Assembly: GCA_027922465.2 (NCBI GenBank)
Contig: BQMF02000011.1
Location: forward strand, 248,001-312,000
Source: Turritopsis dohrnii
Lineage: Eukaryota > Cnidaria > Hydrozoa > Anthoathecata > Oceaniidae
Length of the DNA: 64,000 nt
Direction of reading: 5' to 3'
The notes under the pieces are model-generated. The model searched no databases, was not told where the DNA came from, and saw nothing but the letters and a program-made list of their open reading frames with translations. The translations under genes and the position numbers were made by a program. Below, one piece after another: positions 1-18,168 of this stretch (position 1 is the stretch's first letter; each line of letters opens with the position of its first letter).

Positions 1-201
1 TCTCAGGTTTGTAAACATGTCACATAAACGTTGTGCTTTCCTACTTCTGATATTGTTTGATCTATGGTGTTACGGTTTTAGGAAACACTACAATTTCAGT
101 CTAAAAGTGAACTAACCATCAACTATACCGATGAAGAGCCAATAAAGTGACATTCCTTTTGTTGTTGTCAGCGTTCTATTATATATCTGCGAATTTACTT
201 A

Positions 202-3200
202 GTGAATAAAAGCCGTAATTCTTCTCTTAGATTTTGTAAACAATCTAGAGCGTCCTCTGTTCAAAAAAAGCAAGCAGATGTTCATGCAAGTAAATTTTTA
301 AAAGATGAAAACAGAAAGATCCGAAGAGTTTCCTTATCAGAAGATGAAGCTGCTACAAAAATTCAGAAGGCATGGAGAAAACACGTTGTGAGCACTTTTG
401 TATTTTTGTTTGTTGCTTTCCAATCCTGTTCGTCCACCATGTGATGTCTTATTTCATATATGAGTTTACCAAATTATATATCATTGAGAGTGTTTATTAA
501 GTTGACTGTTTTATTGACAACACTGAAGGATTGAATAACTTAAGGACGAATTACTGAAGCTAAGAATGAAAATAATATGAGTATGGAGGCTTGATTACCT
601 TGTTTCTATGAAATCGCACAAAATGAATACAAGAACCCTATGTCCATCACATAATCTGGTATTTACAACCTGGTATTTATAACCTGGTATTTATAACCAA
701 GACCCAAATAGAAGGACACAATAGAATAAGAAAACGAAACCAGGAAAATCTGTACAAAATACACTCTTGAAATCCTAGAGCAAGCAAATGTGACCTTTAG
801 GTATAATCTGTAAAAGAAAAGACGTTCAGTTGACTCAACCTCATGCCATCAACTAAGCATGGTTTTAAGTGATCTAAACCGGAAGGAGTTCTGGGACTTA
901 TTCTGGTTCAGATGTAATAGGGCAATACCAAATCTGTCAGTCACTTGCTACTGTGGAGAAAAGAAGGTTTTTTAGCCCCAGATATAACCACCTTCGAGAC
1001 GTGGCTTAACCCTTGTTAAATAAGGTATGCAGTGATGTTTGACTGAACCCTTGTTAAAGGTATGACATAATGTTTACATTGAGTCAGCTTGATCCCGCCG
1101 AGAAACGATCGCTTTTGAATCAAAAACTGCAAGGACTGTGCAAGAAGTTAGAGTAGCTCTTAGTGCTTGTGGCTTTTGTGTTGGAGATCGAAAAACATTC
1201 TGGGACATAAGGGGTTTTTTTACCAGAATTGTCCACTTATAAAATGTTTACCCTAAGGTGGTATTGAGAGAGAATGTGTGAATGTTCTACACCAAATAGA
1301 CAATTATCAGTTATAGCGTAAATTAAAACACAGATCTCATCTGCATCGTCGAAATCATGTATGTTATGTTTGTGTGGTTTAAGATCAATCAATCAATCAA
1401 AAATAAAATAAAATTGTAATGAATTTTTATTTATTTATTTTGAGTTTCTATGAATTGCAAAATTACTGATAGTTTAATGACAAAAATCTCTATTTCGTGA
1501 AAGAAGTTTTTTAAAAATACCCTTGTGATTATTTTATGTTTAGTCAGCAAAATTCTGTTGTTATGTTTTTGTTTTATATCGTATTACGTAATACACGTGC
1601 ATGTCATTTCCTTGTCTACCGAGATAATACACATTTCCTGAAGTTCAGTTCAGTTTTGTCAGACTTAGTCAAACCCGACTTCGTTTTGACTCTTTATTGT
1701 TATGTGATAATTACTTTATGTTTTTTTCATCACTGGAAATTGCTGTGGACCACGTGATAATTTTCATCAAATTATCACATCAAAATGAGGCGGACTAGTA
1801 CGGTTTAATAAAATTTCGACGTTTGAAAAGTCTAATTTTTCGAAAAGTACTTCGAACACTTTCCGCGCCAGGCTTGATTTTTTTCCATGTAAAACAACCA
1901 CTTCATTATGTCAAAATTGAAAGTAATTATTTATGTATTATAGGATACGCACGTATTCAAATATTACAAAGATTTAATTTCTTTTCGACATGCTGGAAAT
2001 CCTCAGTACATGTTGAGATGTATCAATCCGAAAGAGGTTCGAAGTATTTCTGATTTACTGAGAACGAACTTTACATAAAAACTTATCTATTATATGCTAA
2101 GCACCAGATTCCTTGTAAATAACCGTATCGGTTACTAATGATCTGTCTGTCTGGTAGGGTGATCAGCGATAATCTTGTCGTAATCGATAGATTTCATAAG
2201 TTAATGATAAGCGCTTATCTTTTAGGCTGGTCTTCTTGATGATGGCTCGGGTGTACATGTGCGATTTCGACTTGGAGGTGTAAGACGTTTAACGTTCACA
2301 TTGGTTGTAACAACCCAGTGGGCATATTCTTTTGAAAAGCCACTGAGAAGGAGTGCATTTCTATAGAAATATCGGCACTATTTTACTAAAAATGCTCTTC
2401 ATTGCAGTGGCTTTGATGATTTTGCCCACTGGGAAATTGAATTAAATTGTCCTAAACAAGAATAATCATAGTAGAATATTTTGTTTAGTTTAAATTCCCT
2501 CCCAATGTTTATTATAAAGTTTTTACTCATTTGAACGTGGCTGACATTGGTTCGTTTGCACCAAGAAATTATACAAATGCTTCCTCGAAACAGTTGCCTG
2601 GGAAGTTTGTCCATCACACTGAACTATCTCGGACAGGTAACGACGACGCTGATTGGTTGCTTTTCGCCTCACGTAGTTTCATTTACTTGAATTCTTCTCT
2701 ATGTAGAAGTGGATGAAGAGATAGATTGGTACAAGCGGCAAGAAAATAATGGATGGAGGCTTGTAAACAAAAGAGTGAGTGTTGACATTTTCAATTCATT
2801 CTTATTCCTGTCATTTATTTGTTGATTTGTTTCTTCAGTTTATAAAATCACTTTTACTTCTAATGCGCAACACAAAGATGTTTCTTACATTCTACTTTTC
2901 GTGAGATAGTGACGTGAAACTTTCCCTTTCCTATTTCGATGTATTCAAATTGCTTTCGTTTTCGAATAATTTTTTTTTTTTTACTGTGAAAAGAAAAAAT
3001 ATTTCTACTGGCAACCATGTTGTTTTTGTAGATATTCAAATATCTGGATTCTGATCCTGTTGCCTACGAAACAAAACAGAAAAAGATTAGCTTCCCACAC
3101 GAGAAAGTACGTGTTGCTTCTTCGCAACGCCATTCACGTGGTTAATTGCTCATAATATACTTTCTAAGAAAGAAATTGTTAGTACATAATTACTGCTTTT

Positions 3201-3958
3201 AGAAAGAGAAGCTTCCCTCTTTATAGATTGTAAGACGAAAAGATCTGGAAATAAAGAAGAAGCGCAAAAAGATTGAATGGATGAAGAAAATGTATTCAGT
3301 CATTTTTTCTAATACATTCATTAATGCTTCGTGTCTGTGTTAAACATTTTATTTTCGCGTTTGTTTTGCAGGTATGCGGCTGGCATGTTGCAGACGAGTG
3401 CTGATGTAGATGAAGAAATTCAAGATCTTGTTCAAACGGCAGCCGAAGGTTTGTTGACAGCTGCAGAAGAAGGCGGGGCCGAAGTTGTAGATGATTGGGA
3501 AGTTGATGAATTGCTTCAATGGACACAGGGTTTAAATTTTGAGCGGTAATTAAATGACATCATTTAACTAAATCGTGGTTTGAGTGGCTGTAACAGTATA
3601 ACCATTGTCCTGCATAGAGTGTACTACCGTTAAGTAAAATAAGTGATTTGTTTGGTTTTTTGTAGCTATTTACAAGATTGGAAAGAGCATGGTACGACTG
3701 GCTTTCCTAAAGGTTAAGAATTCCATCTCATTTGTTTATATATTATCAAGTCAGATACGATTGATATTTCCATGGTGACCATGGAAACATATCTTAATCT
3801 CAGAGACGTCGATGTTTTATTTGACATTAACTGTTGGTAAACAAATCTATCATTGTTAATTTCTTGAATTATCTGTTATAGGTGCTGGAAGAGATCCTAT
3901 AGCTGTCATGATAGAAGAAAATTCCTTGCTTAATGTTATTGATAGAGGGAAAAACTGA
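202..3958 (+). CDS. C11orf65/MFI homologue, ten exons
   Basis: Exons read at 202(or earlier)-387, 1944-2036, 2226-2279, 2489-2636, 2707-2774, 3032-3106, 3227-3291, 3372-3545, 3666-3712 and 3882-3958. All join in phase with GT-AG borders and give about 328 aa; the human protein, from memory, is about 313. Exon 1 carries an IQ-type motif (AATKIQKAWRKHV). Later exons match the family in order: YINPKE-like (CINPKE), GVHVRFRLGG, FKFPPNVYYKVFTH, SFAPRNY, WYKRQENNGWR, RRKDLEIKKKRKKIEWMKKM and DDWEVDELLQWTQGLNF. The human protein is described as a mitochondrial fission regulator interactor; its function outside mammals is little known. The start is uncertain: 202 is a GTG in an open frame, so it may be an internal exon (acceptor near 202) with the true start further left. 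The intron at 388-1943 is long, and the one at 2280-2488 holds a small MITE. Confidence 0.87.
656..701. repeat. 14-bp tandem repeat, about three units
   Basis: CTGGTATTTAYAAC occurs three times in a row in intron 1 of the C11orf65-like gene. The rest of the intron (388-1943) shows no coding signal, apart from a short (ATCA)n tract near 1385-1400 that could be the tail of an old retroelement. Confidence 0.7.
2314..2433 (+). mobile_element. Short MITE, family M1, copy 1
   Basis: About 120 bp bounded by inverted CCCAGTGGGCA and TTTGCCCACTGGG. It contains the family hallmark GGAGTGCATTTCTATAGAAA and an AAAATGCTCTTCATTGCAGTGG segment. Five related copies are listed below. It lies in an intron of the C11orf65-like gene. 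Confidence 0.75.
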
Positions 3959-4679
3959 TTTGACGAAACCTTTACGTGGAAGCTGTATTTTGTCATGGCA
4001 ACATGTTTATAGTATGTTTGATATGTGGAGCCAGGGGGGAGGGGTTGCGCTTCCGGAATGTTTTCCTTAAGTGGCATTGTATTACAATCTTACTCTGTAC
4101 CTGTAAAAATTAGATTGGCTAAGTGAAGAGGAGTGAAGAGGAGATCATGTCAACCAAGCTAGTTTTGCGGTGACTTCTTGTCGTGAATTTAACTTTGAAA
4201 AAAAGTTGAAAATTTGGTTATCTACATTTGTGTATATTTCTATTTTTGCTATATTCTTTTGCTTGAATTTTAATGAATTGTTTGAAGAAATTAATATATA
4301 TTAAATTATTTTCGGGATTGTACATTATGTTTGTAAATATTTGGTCTGGTCATGAAAACGTTTGCTACGAAAGTTTACTTAATATTCTTACGATCGGTTA
4401 CTTTGTTGTTGTTACAGGTCTGTTTGTTAGTTCAGCCCACATGTTGGAAGTTTTGGTTTGCTGAAGAAATGAATAGCGTTGACAGATGTCAGCTTTTATC
4501 ACAGCTATCTCTCCATAAAGTCCTGTTATGTTTGCATCCAATATTTTTTCTCTATCTGCAATCTTATCAAACTTTTTATGAAACTTTTCTTTCACTTTTA
4601 TTTCGTTTCACATTAAAGATGAACAATTATTAAATCGAATTCTAAAGAATTAAAATTTGGCCGACATAGATGAGCGACT
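3959..4679. other. Intergenic spacer with a coding-like minus-strand ORF
   Basis: This holds the 3' flank of the C11orf65-like gene and the 5' flank of the next plus-strand gene. A GAAGAGGAGT motif is duplicated near 4123-4142. On the minus strand, 4398-4595 is open for 65 codons with a charged, protein-like composition (KKFDKIADREKIL, then a C-terminal FLQQTKTSNMWAELTNRPV and a stop). It could be the last exon of an unrecognised minus-strand gene, possibly joined to the exon at 6595-6785 with the plus-strand gene nested in its intron. That join is inference only. Confidence 0.3.
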
Positions 4680-6423
4680 ATGTTTGAGCAGACGTACGAC
4701 ATCATCGACTGGAAGTCGTGTGAAACTTACTCATTACAGGACTCCTCTACCGACGATAAAAAGAATATTTTCGGCATTCGTGGCGTGTATCCTTTATCAA
4801 GAGATGATATAGCTTCTACTACAGACATCATTTTCCCCAAACTCTTTCACGAACAAGAGAGCGAAACTAGTATAGTCTCGATACCAGATGAAGAACTAGA
4901 CTTTGGACCGTTACATTTTCACACTGGTCTGAATTCAGAACAAACCGTGTATCAGAAAGTCGCGAATTGGGTGCTGACGCAGCGCAATTACTTTCGAAAT
5001 GTTGACGTGTGTTTGGAAGATGATGAAATCGAAGTTATCGATCCAGTCGATCTGTTTCACGAATCGAGTTTAAACGACTACCTTTTGATCACAGGTACAT
5101 GGTCACACCACTCGTAAATAATTTGGTGAAATTTTTTTTTGTTTTTGACTTTCTTCTTAGTTATTTGTTTATAACATTTTATTTCTTTTATGGCGTATAC
5201 TTGTGTGGCGTATACTTGTGTGTTCTTTCATTTTAGAAGATGAATCTGAACGAAGGATTCTTCTTCGGGACTTCGCGTCACATCGTTACCACATCCAATC
5301 TGCAGCCGAAGCTATGAAAACTAACGAGTATCGTTTCTTACGGAAGCCGAAAGGTGGCATTGAACTTGAGCTCAAACGCATAGTAGACTTACATAAATTT
5401 CACAAATCAATAAATCCAAAACACCTGCGAAAAAGAACAGAATCTTCGTCAACTCTATCACTTATATCCCAATCCTCTGCACCTTCGGACGTTGAGGAGA
5501 CTGAGGAACAGTTACAGTTTCTTGGTGTGCCGAGACTATTGGACAGTTACATCATTTTGAATCGAGAAGGCTATGTGATCAAAGAGGACAAAAAAACAGA
5601 CCTATGGTTATCACCTCTAGAAGTTGGTTTAGTTCCAGAAGTTCAACAAAGACCCACCGATAATGGCGAACTAGATTTCATGTCATCGTGGTTCTCAGAC
5701 GTTTATCAAACTGATTTGAATACTGACGAAGTCCGTACTCTAGTAACTGTTAATACTGATCTGATGGAGAAAGCTACAGTTATTTCTGTCAGTAACCCAA
5801 GTGAAGAAGAGGTGTGGGTCGATGCACCTAACATCCCACACTGGTTTGACGATGAGCAAGAAGAACTTGAGCTATTCAACCAACCAAGCAGACCACTCTA
5901 TTATTATCGTGACCGTATCAAAGGTTGCTATAGAATCATCGGAGTCGAAGACGAAACCGTCGTTTTGTTCTCGGGAAACGACGACGACACAATTTTTTAT
6001 CCTGGTGACGAAATTCCGAACGACACATCGGGATATTCCCCCTCAAGCGGATGGCCGGATGGATATCGGGGTTTGAACGATGCTATTAGGTTCCGTCGAT
6101 CCGATTCGGATCGCAAAACCGACTCAGGCATAGAAGACATTGATGATATGATATCGGAAGAAGTGGCTATAGCCTCGATAGAAATTTCTAAGGACGCTAG
6201 ACTGGACTGTTTTCCCGAAAAAACAGCACAATTACAAAAACTTCATTTCTCCAAGCAATCGGTTGTCGAAGTTTTGTTTGTACTTGTTGCCTTGGTTACT
6301 CTCGCTGTTGCTGTTTTCCTACCAACTTCAAATTCCATAAAACTTTTTCAAACACCAAAATATACCGGTCCAAAGACCAATCATGTGCTAGGAAAGATTT
6401 TGGAAAGGCTAAAAAATCGGTGA
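4680..6423 (+). CDS. Tail-anchored membrane protein of unknown family
   Basis: Two exons, 4680-5094 and 5237-6423, join through an intron with GTACAT and TTTTAG ends to give about 533 aa. The start ATG is the first in the open frame. I do not recognise the family. Most of the protein is acidic and soluble-looking: an N-terminal part rich in Asp/Glu, a basic patch (FLRKPKGGIELELKRIVDLHKFHK), a Ser-rich low-complexity stretch, then a folded-looking region with aromatic and acidic clusters. One strongly hydrophobic segment near residues 480-501 (VLFVLVALVTLAVAVFL) is followed by about 30 mostly polar and basic residues. That layout predicts a single-pass, tail-anchored protein with its bulk in the cytosol. 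No signal peptide is seen. It starts about 720 bp after the preceding gene on the same strand. Confidence 0.72.
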
Positions 6424-6594
6424 ATTTTTCGATCTGCAGAATTCTTAAAAATGTAAAAAAAAATTATGACCTGATTGAAATTAAAACTGTTTCTTCTGTT
6501 GACGTTCTGCTTTTATATTGTTGTTTGAAAATCTTTGGTTAAAATACCAATGAGGATGTTTATTTGGTAAGGTTTATTTGAGTACAAAATGAAA

Positions 6595-6785
6595 CTAAGT
6601 TACAATCGAAGGAATGAGTGTGACTTGTTTGAACTTAGCATGCAGACATTGTTCTGCCAAGTATGCATACTTAACCTCTTCGACGAGACTCGATCGTTCG
6701 TTCATCAAGTAACTTCCTGCAATTTGAAGCTGATCTTCCCTGGGGATTGGGCAAACATTAGCTGTTCTATTTGCATCCTCTAACA
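6595..6785 (-). CDS. Possible terminal exon of an unidentified minus-strand gene
   Basis: On the minus strand an AG (TTTGAAG) precedes an open frame of about 62 codons, ending in TAG and followed by an AATAAA-like signal. The peptide is amphipathic and protein-like (PREDQLQIAGSYLMNERSSL, then VEEVKYAYLAEQCLHAKF). I do not recognise it, and no upstream exons were found between 6.8 and 8.9 kb. A GTAACT just before the stop could be a splice donor to the minus-strand ORF at 4398-4595. Confidence 0.3.
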
Positions 6786-8897
6786 ACTTCAAATAGTATT
6801 AATTATTCCATCAAGCGTCTCTGTTTTGAGTAAGGGCGGCGCTGTCGGACTGCGACGCTTTAGTCAAACAAAATTCTTGAAAGCGAGTGTGTGACGCTTA
6901 TGTCTTAGAAAATACACAATATAAAAGGTGAAATTAAAATTTTATTTACTTAAGCTTCGTTTTGTAATATTTCTTAGATAATTACTGTGGCGCACGACCT
7001 TTAGTTAAATAAGAGTGCTCAGTTGCAAGATAACTCATTAATTTCAAAAAGTTGGTCAAGCTTACATTCTTATTGGGGGTCTTCATCCAAGTCATTTACG
7101 TCGGCTCTGAATTCTGCACTCAAATAGAAATGAGTAGGTGGGTGTGGTAGGAAGCAAGTGACCAAAAACATACTTGGACAGACTACCATAAAACCATTTA
7201 AGTATTGGCAGATTGGCCCTGATTTTCCATGAAGTTGATTTCATATGAAAAATAGTTTCAGATCAGAGAGGTGTGTTTATATAAAAAGCTCTGAAGTCCT
7301 TAAGAAACATCTGAGGTAGGTATGATGGCCAACGAAAGGATTTTTTTAATGACAATTGTCTTCTTAAAAATGCTGATCTACATTGGGGAAGAGTTAATGC
7401 ACCTCAGCAGAGGTTTGTTTTGTGTGGGTCCACATCATGCATGGGGTCAAAAAAAAAAATGAAGATCACTTGAGGATGGGTGAGTTGACTAAATTTTTAA
7501 TGATGAATGAATGGAAAGAAGGAAAAACTACAATATTTTATATTTCACTTATTTTTAAGAAAAAGAAAGAAAGTACCAAACAAAAAGTGACAATCACCAT
7601 TCTGACTCTTTCACGCACACTACTGCACACCACGCGCGGCGCCTGCGTAGAATATTTTCCGTCATAAACTAAAACTTGATACAGTATCGTCAATCCAGTG
7701 AAAGTTGTTTATTCCACAACCAACATGGTAGGACATCCTGGTCGCATAGGATGAGATTACTTCTTTTCACAAAGAAGAATTCACGTGGAAACCGAAACTG
7801 TCTCCTTAATGGAGATTTCAACAAATTTACCTTAGTATTGTCAATGATAAAAATTGAGAGGATATAAATTTAATAAATTATTGTCGGGAAAACTGTGATT
7901 CTGCGTGTCGTGTGGGTCGTTCTTTTTTTTAAAAAAATAGCTACATTCATTATTTATTATAATAATGTCATCGTCAATATACGACGGACACATTTTCAAA
8001 TTATGATGAATACGATGCATAAGGTATTTTTTCAAACATTTTTTTCTAGAAAAGCTAACAAATTTCGCAACAACACTGTTAGTAGCTTGCAATTGATTTA
8101 TCAATAAGTTTGTATATAATAGGTATTTTCCAATTCGATAGTGATTGACTTTCAAATGTTTACATGATCTCTAGTCACTGTTAAAATTGCAGTTGATTGT
8201 TACCTTTGGCTTCTAGCTTTATCTATGTAATTGTGTTACTATTCTTTATTACAGGCAAGTTTCTATTGTTGTAATTATTACAACCCTACACTACACACCT
8301 GCGCTGTTGAAACTAGAAATTAAACATCTTCCACGAAAATGGATTTCAAGTGCTTATATGTATTAAAAGAAATGTTATATTCTTGTCTTTAAAGAGCCTC
8401 CTGATAACCAAATAAGTGAATGAAATCTTGACATGTATAGAGTATAATTTTGCCTAATCTAAAAACAATTCATAGATATTTAAGATAGTGAAAGGCAAGA
8501 AAAACTTATAAATGTTACTCTCTTATGTGGCAGAAATTTTACAGGAGTATAATATGTATGAGAGAAATTGTTAAATTTCATAGTATAGATCGAAATATGA
8601 ATATAATGTATATACATGGTTTGAGAGTTTTCAAGAAAGTCTATAAAACAAAATTTTTCATTTTAATTCAAAAAATCAGTTTTTCTGAAATGGAAAAGTT
8701 TTCACCATAGTTTGATTTCTAAAGTAAGATTGGAGAACAATGAAGAAAATTTGTTAATAATTCTTAAAATTATATTGGATTCTATTGGACCCAAACACTG
8801 TTTGGCATAAAAGATATTTGGGCAAATATCTGTGGGCTTGTAACATGTTAGTTGTATTTTTTAGCATGAACTTAATTACAGCTACTAATTTGTTGCA
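6786..8897. other. Intergenic, no gene recognised
   Basis: AT-rich DNA with A/T homopolymers. The short ORFs on both strands around 7.4-8.2 kb are low-complexity (Lys, Asn, Ile, Phe) and look fortuitous. The promoter of the ANKEF1 homologue should lie at its right end, but I see no clear core element. Confidence 0.5.
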
Positions 8898-14880
<5,983 letters not shown>

Positions 14881-16257
14881 AGAAGAGATAATTGAATACA
14901 CATCAGACTGACAGATTGTCAAGCCGGCAACCGAAAAGTCCACCTCTCCATCTGAATTCGCCAAGTGTTTTCTGGCCAGTTCTTCAGCAGGTGTTTATGA
15001 GTTTTCAAGCTGTAGAGATGCTTGATGACCTAATCGCGACTTCACGAACCCAGTTGATAACATCTATTCTTCTAGTCATATTATTTTAAAATGACTTTTA
15101 AGCATTTAAATGTATATTTATCAAGGGGTTAAAATTATTTTTATAACATTTTCGTAAATTATTTTTTGCTATCTGAAATAAATTATTGTGCATTGCTAAT
15201 CATCTGATTGATGCCACCTATAACCCAGACTCTTTTTGGCTTTTCAATATGCGAACGGCGGCGAAGAGAGACAAAAGACGCTTGGTTCGAGGTTTATAAT
15301 CGATGTCACTGAAAACATTTCTTTCGGGAAACTTAAGGTTTTATTTCATTAGTATTACGATAACTACTTCATTAGTCCCAGAAGTTACACTCTTTTATCC
15401 TGGTTTTGATGAACAAAAACATAAGAAGACTGTTTGGACGAATGAGACATGATAATAAATTCATAACATTTCATAAACAATTTGGGTTGTTGAGGAAATG
15501 TTATTGTTTGAAGAAGTTCTATCAGGTATTCAGATTTGTATGGAGAATAGCGATTCACTAGATTTTCATACATTGATGTTTATTATACAGTAGGGAGACC
15601 TTTTTCTTTTTTATGTTTGATTAAATTTTTTTTTACTTTAAAAGGATACGCACAAGACGAAAGAGAGACTTGGTTCGAATTTGTATTTCATTAGAAAAAA
15701 CCTTCGCAAGATAACTTTTTAATATATGTCATGTTACGTGTTATCACGGTGTACTTAAAGACAGACAGTAAAAACACCCCTCTATGTAAGAACCTCCGCT
15801 CCTTATTCTGGCTTGTTTGTTGATTCCCTACATCATCGGCTGTCTATCTTGTGTTTTGAGTGGGTTTTTTTATCCATATGTTTTACTTTGAAAATAAAGT
15901 GGGTATTTAAACTTGGATAAACAGATGCACGGAAATACATATGTTTCCTCTGATTACACAAGAAAATTCAGGTTTAGAACGTTTGTCGTTGTAAGTTTTA
16001 GGATGAAGTTAATCCTAACTAATACTATGCATTTTACGTTTACCTGTGGATTTTCAGAATGCGCGTTCTCACAGTAAAGTCAATATATCATAGCCGATAC
16101 TTACTTTTAGCAGATATTTTTGCAATTTAACAGACGATGGAAGCAGATTGAAGAACAGCAGATAGATGAAAACAAGAATCTTCAATCTTTTACTTTCTAT
16201 ATTTAATGATAGAAACCTTCACTGCGGATCAGTTTGGGGTAACTTCAAATTGTCGAG
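14881..16257. other. 3' flank of ANKEF1 and spacer
   Basis: No gene is recognised. The ANKEF1 3' UTR probably ends near AATAAATTATT around 15180. Short ORFs here are not protein-like. Confidence 0.5.
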
Positions 16258-16502
16258 TGTAAGTATGGTGCCCTATCGTTGCCACAAGAAAAAAACAGCA
16301 AAAACATATAGAAGAATTAAAAAGAGCGAAAAAAAAGTAAAGAAAATGAAAACAAAAAAATGAATAACTAAATAATAATGTAATTAAAAAACATTACGTT
16401 AAATAAAAAAATTGAAAAAAAAATTCTCGTGGCCCATCGTTGCCATTGCCATTTCTCGATTACCGGCGATTTCTTTCCAGAGAATGCACAAAATAAATAA
16501 AG

Positions 16503-18037
16503 ATGGCGACGAAGATACGCAACGCTGCATGGAAAACTGACGATGCCTTAAAAAAGGCCATAGAATCTTATCTGAAACGAAATTATCTTAGAGCAGAAAT
16601 GCTAGATTACTTGAAAAGGGACTTCAGTCATTATTCCTGGAGTTTGCGAACCTTGGACCGAAGAATGAGGCATTTCGATCTGTATTACACTGACAAGAAC
16701 GTATCTGTGGAAGATGTGAAAGATGTTATTAAGAAAGAGTTTAAGGGGCCTGGTGTTTTACTTGGTTACCGTGCTATGCATCAGAAAGTAAGGCAAGTGT
16801 ATGATATGCGTGTACCACGAGCTGTTGTCCACGCAGCTATGTTTGAAGAAAATCCTGCAGTATTAGAAGGACGGTTACCATGTTTCAAAAAGAAAGTGAG
16901 GAAAGGCTCCTATGTATCCCCAGGACCGAACTGGGTACATTCTCTTGACGGACACGACAAGCTGATGGGGTTCCAGAATAGTACCTTCCCTGCTGCTGTT
17001 TACGGTAGCATTGATATTTGCAGTCGTAAAATCATGTGGCTGAAAGTATGGAGTAGCAACAGTGATCCGCTAATTATTGGCAGGTTTTACCTGGAACACT
17101 TGTTTGAAACTAAAACTATCGCAAGACATATTCGTGTAGACAGAGGCTCTGAAACCATAATAATGGGTGCTATTCATGCGTATCTTCATCGGAATAACAA
17201 AAACGAAGATCCTACTGAAACTATTATTTTTGGTCCATCCACTTCCAACCAGGTTAGATTAAGATTGCTTTGAAATTCACTCCTCTAATCAACTATTTGT
17301 TTATTTCACCATCATGTCCAATACTGATAGAATTTAACCTTTAAGATTATTTTTAAAGATTGAAAGGTGGTGGAAAGACCTTCATGAAAGGCTGGAAAAA
17401 CACTTCAAAGTGAAGCTTGCTTATTTAAAGGGAAATGGCTACTATGATCCTGACAATGAAATTCACAGGTATTTCTACATAAAAACGGTGTCTTAAGTAG
17501 TTAAAATAAAAATAAAACTCTCCATAAATAAATTCATTTTTAGAAACCTCTTAGCTTATATTTTGGTGCCAATCATTCAAGAAGAAGCTGACATTTTTGT
17601 GGAGCTTTGGAACACCCACAGGATCAGAGCCCAAGATACATTGCTTCCCAATGGTGTGCCCAATCACATACATGCCTTTCCTAAAAAGTATGATTTAGAA
17701 GATTGCGGTAAGTTGAAAAGAATTCTTGGAAACCTTTTGTATCACTGTATTGTATTGGTAAAATAAAAACAGCGAAAAACAAATAAAAACAAGCTTCTTG
17801 GAAAGTAACTACGACATAAAATCAAAACTATGTAATGCATGACTTTTTTCAGGGTCAGCATTGACAATAAAAGAACTTGAAGACGCTGCAGAATCATCAG
17901 AAATCTTCACAGAAGATAACAGATTTGACTACATTCCAGCTGATGTCAGAAGAGATTGCGAAAGGTTGTTATCTGTAAACAAAGACTGTGATCTAATAAA
18001 CGGATTTATATTTTTGAAAAATAACTATAGCCCATAG
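16503..18037 (+). CDS. DDE integrase-type transposase, copy 1 (spliced)
   Basis: Exons 16503-17252, 17359-17468, 17544-17707 and 17853-18037 join in phase to 402 aa. This is the cut-and-paste enzyme of the surrounding transposon. Residues 1-70 look like a helix-turn-helix DNA-binding region (TLDRRMRHFDLYYTDKNV). Residues 138-255 form an rve-like RNase H core: D149 in WVHSLDGHDK, D213 in RVDRGSE and E252 in NQIERWWKDL, a D,D(38)E arrangement with the strong IERWW signature. Residues 80-115 (LLGYRAMHQKVRQVYDMRVPR) resemble the helical region before the core in IS3-type enzymes. The C-terminal part is extra. The reading frame is intact, so it may be active. It converges on the alpha-kinase gene, with 131 bp between the two stop codons. 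Confidence 0.85.
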
Positions 18038-18168
18038 AACATAAAAGGTTAATAAAAATGTTAATAAAACATAACATGACAGTATGTAAAATTACTTTTT
18101 GAAACAAACAGAAGAAAGGAACTAAAACATGTGAAGTGCTTCCTAATTAAAGTGTTCACAGAGAACTT

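Noticed and set aside
7841..8155. 104-codon minus-strand ORF
   Set aside because: Low-complexity Asn/Ile/Lys content typical of AT-rich non-coding DNA; overlapping ORFs occur on the other strand; no splice or family signal.
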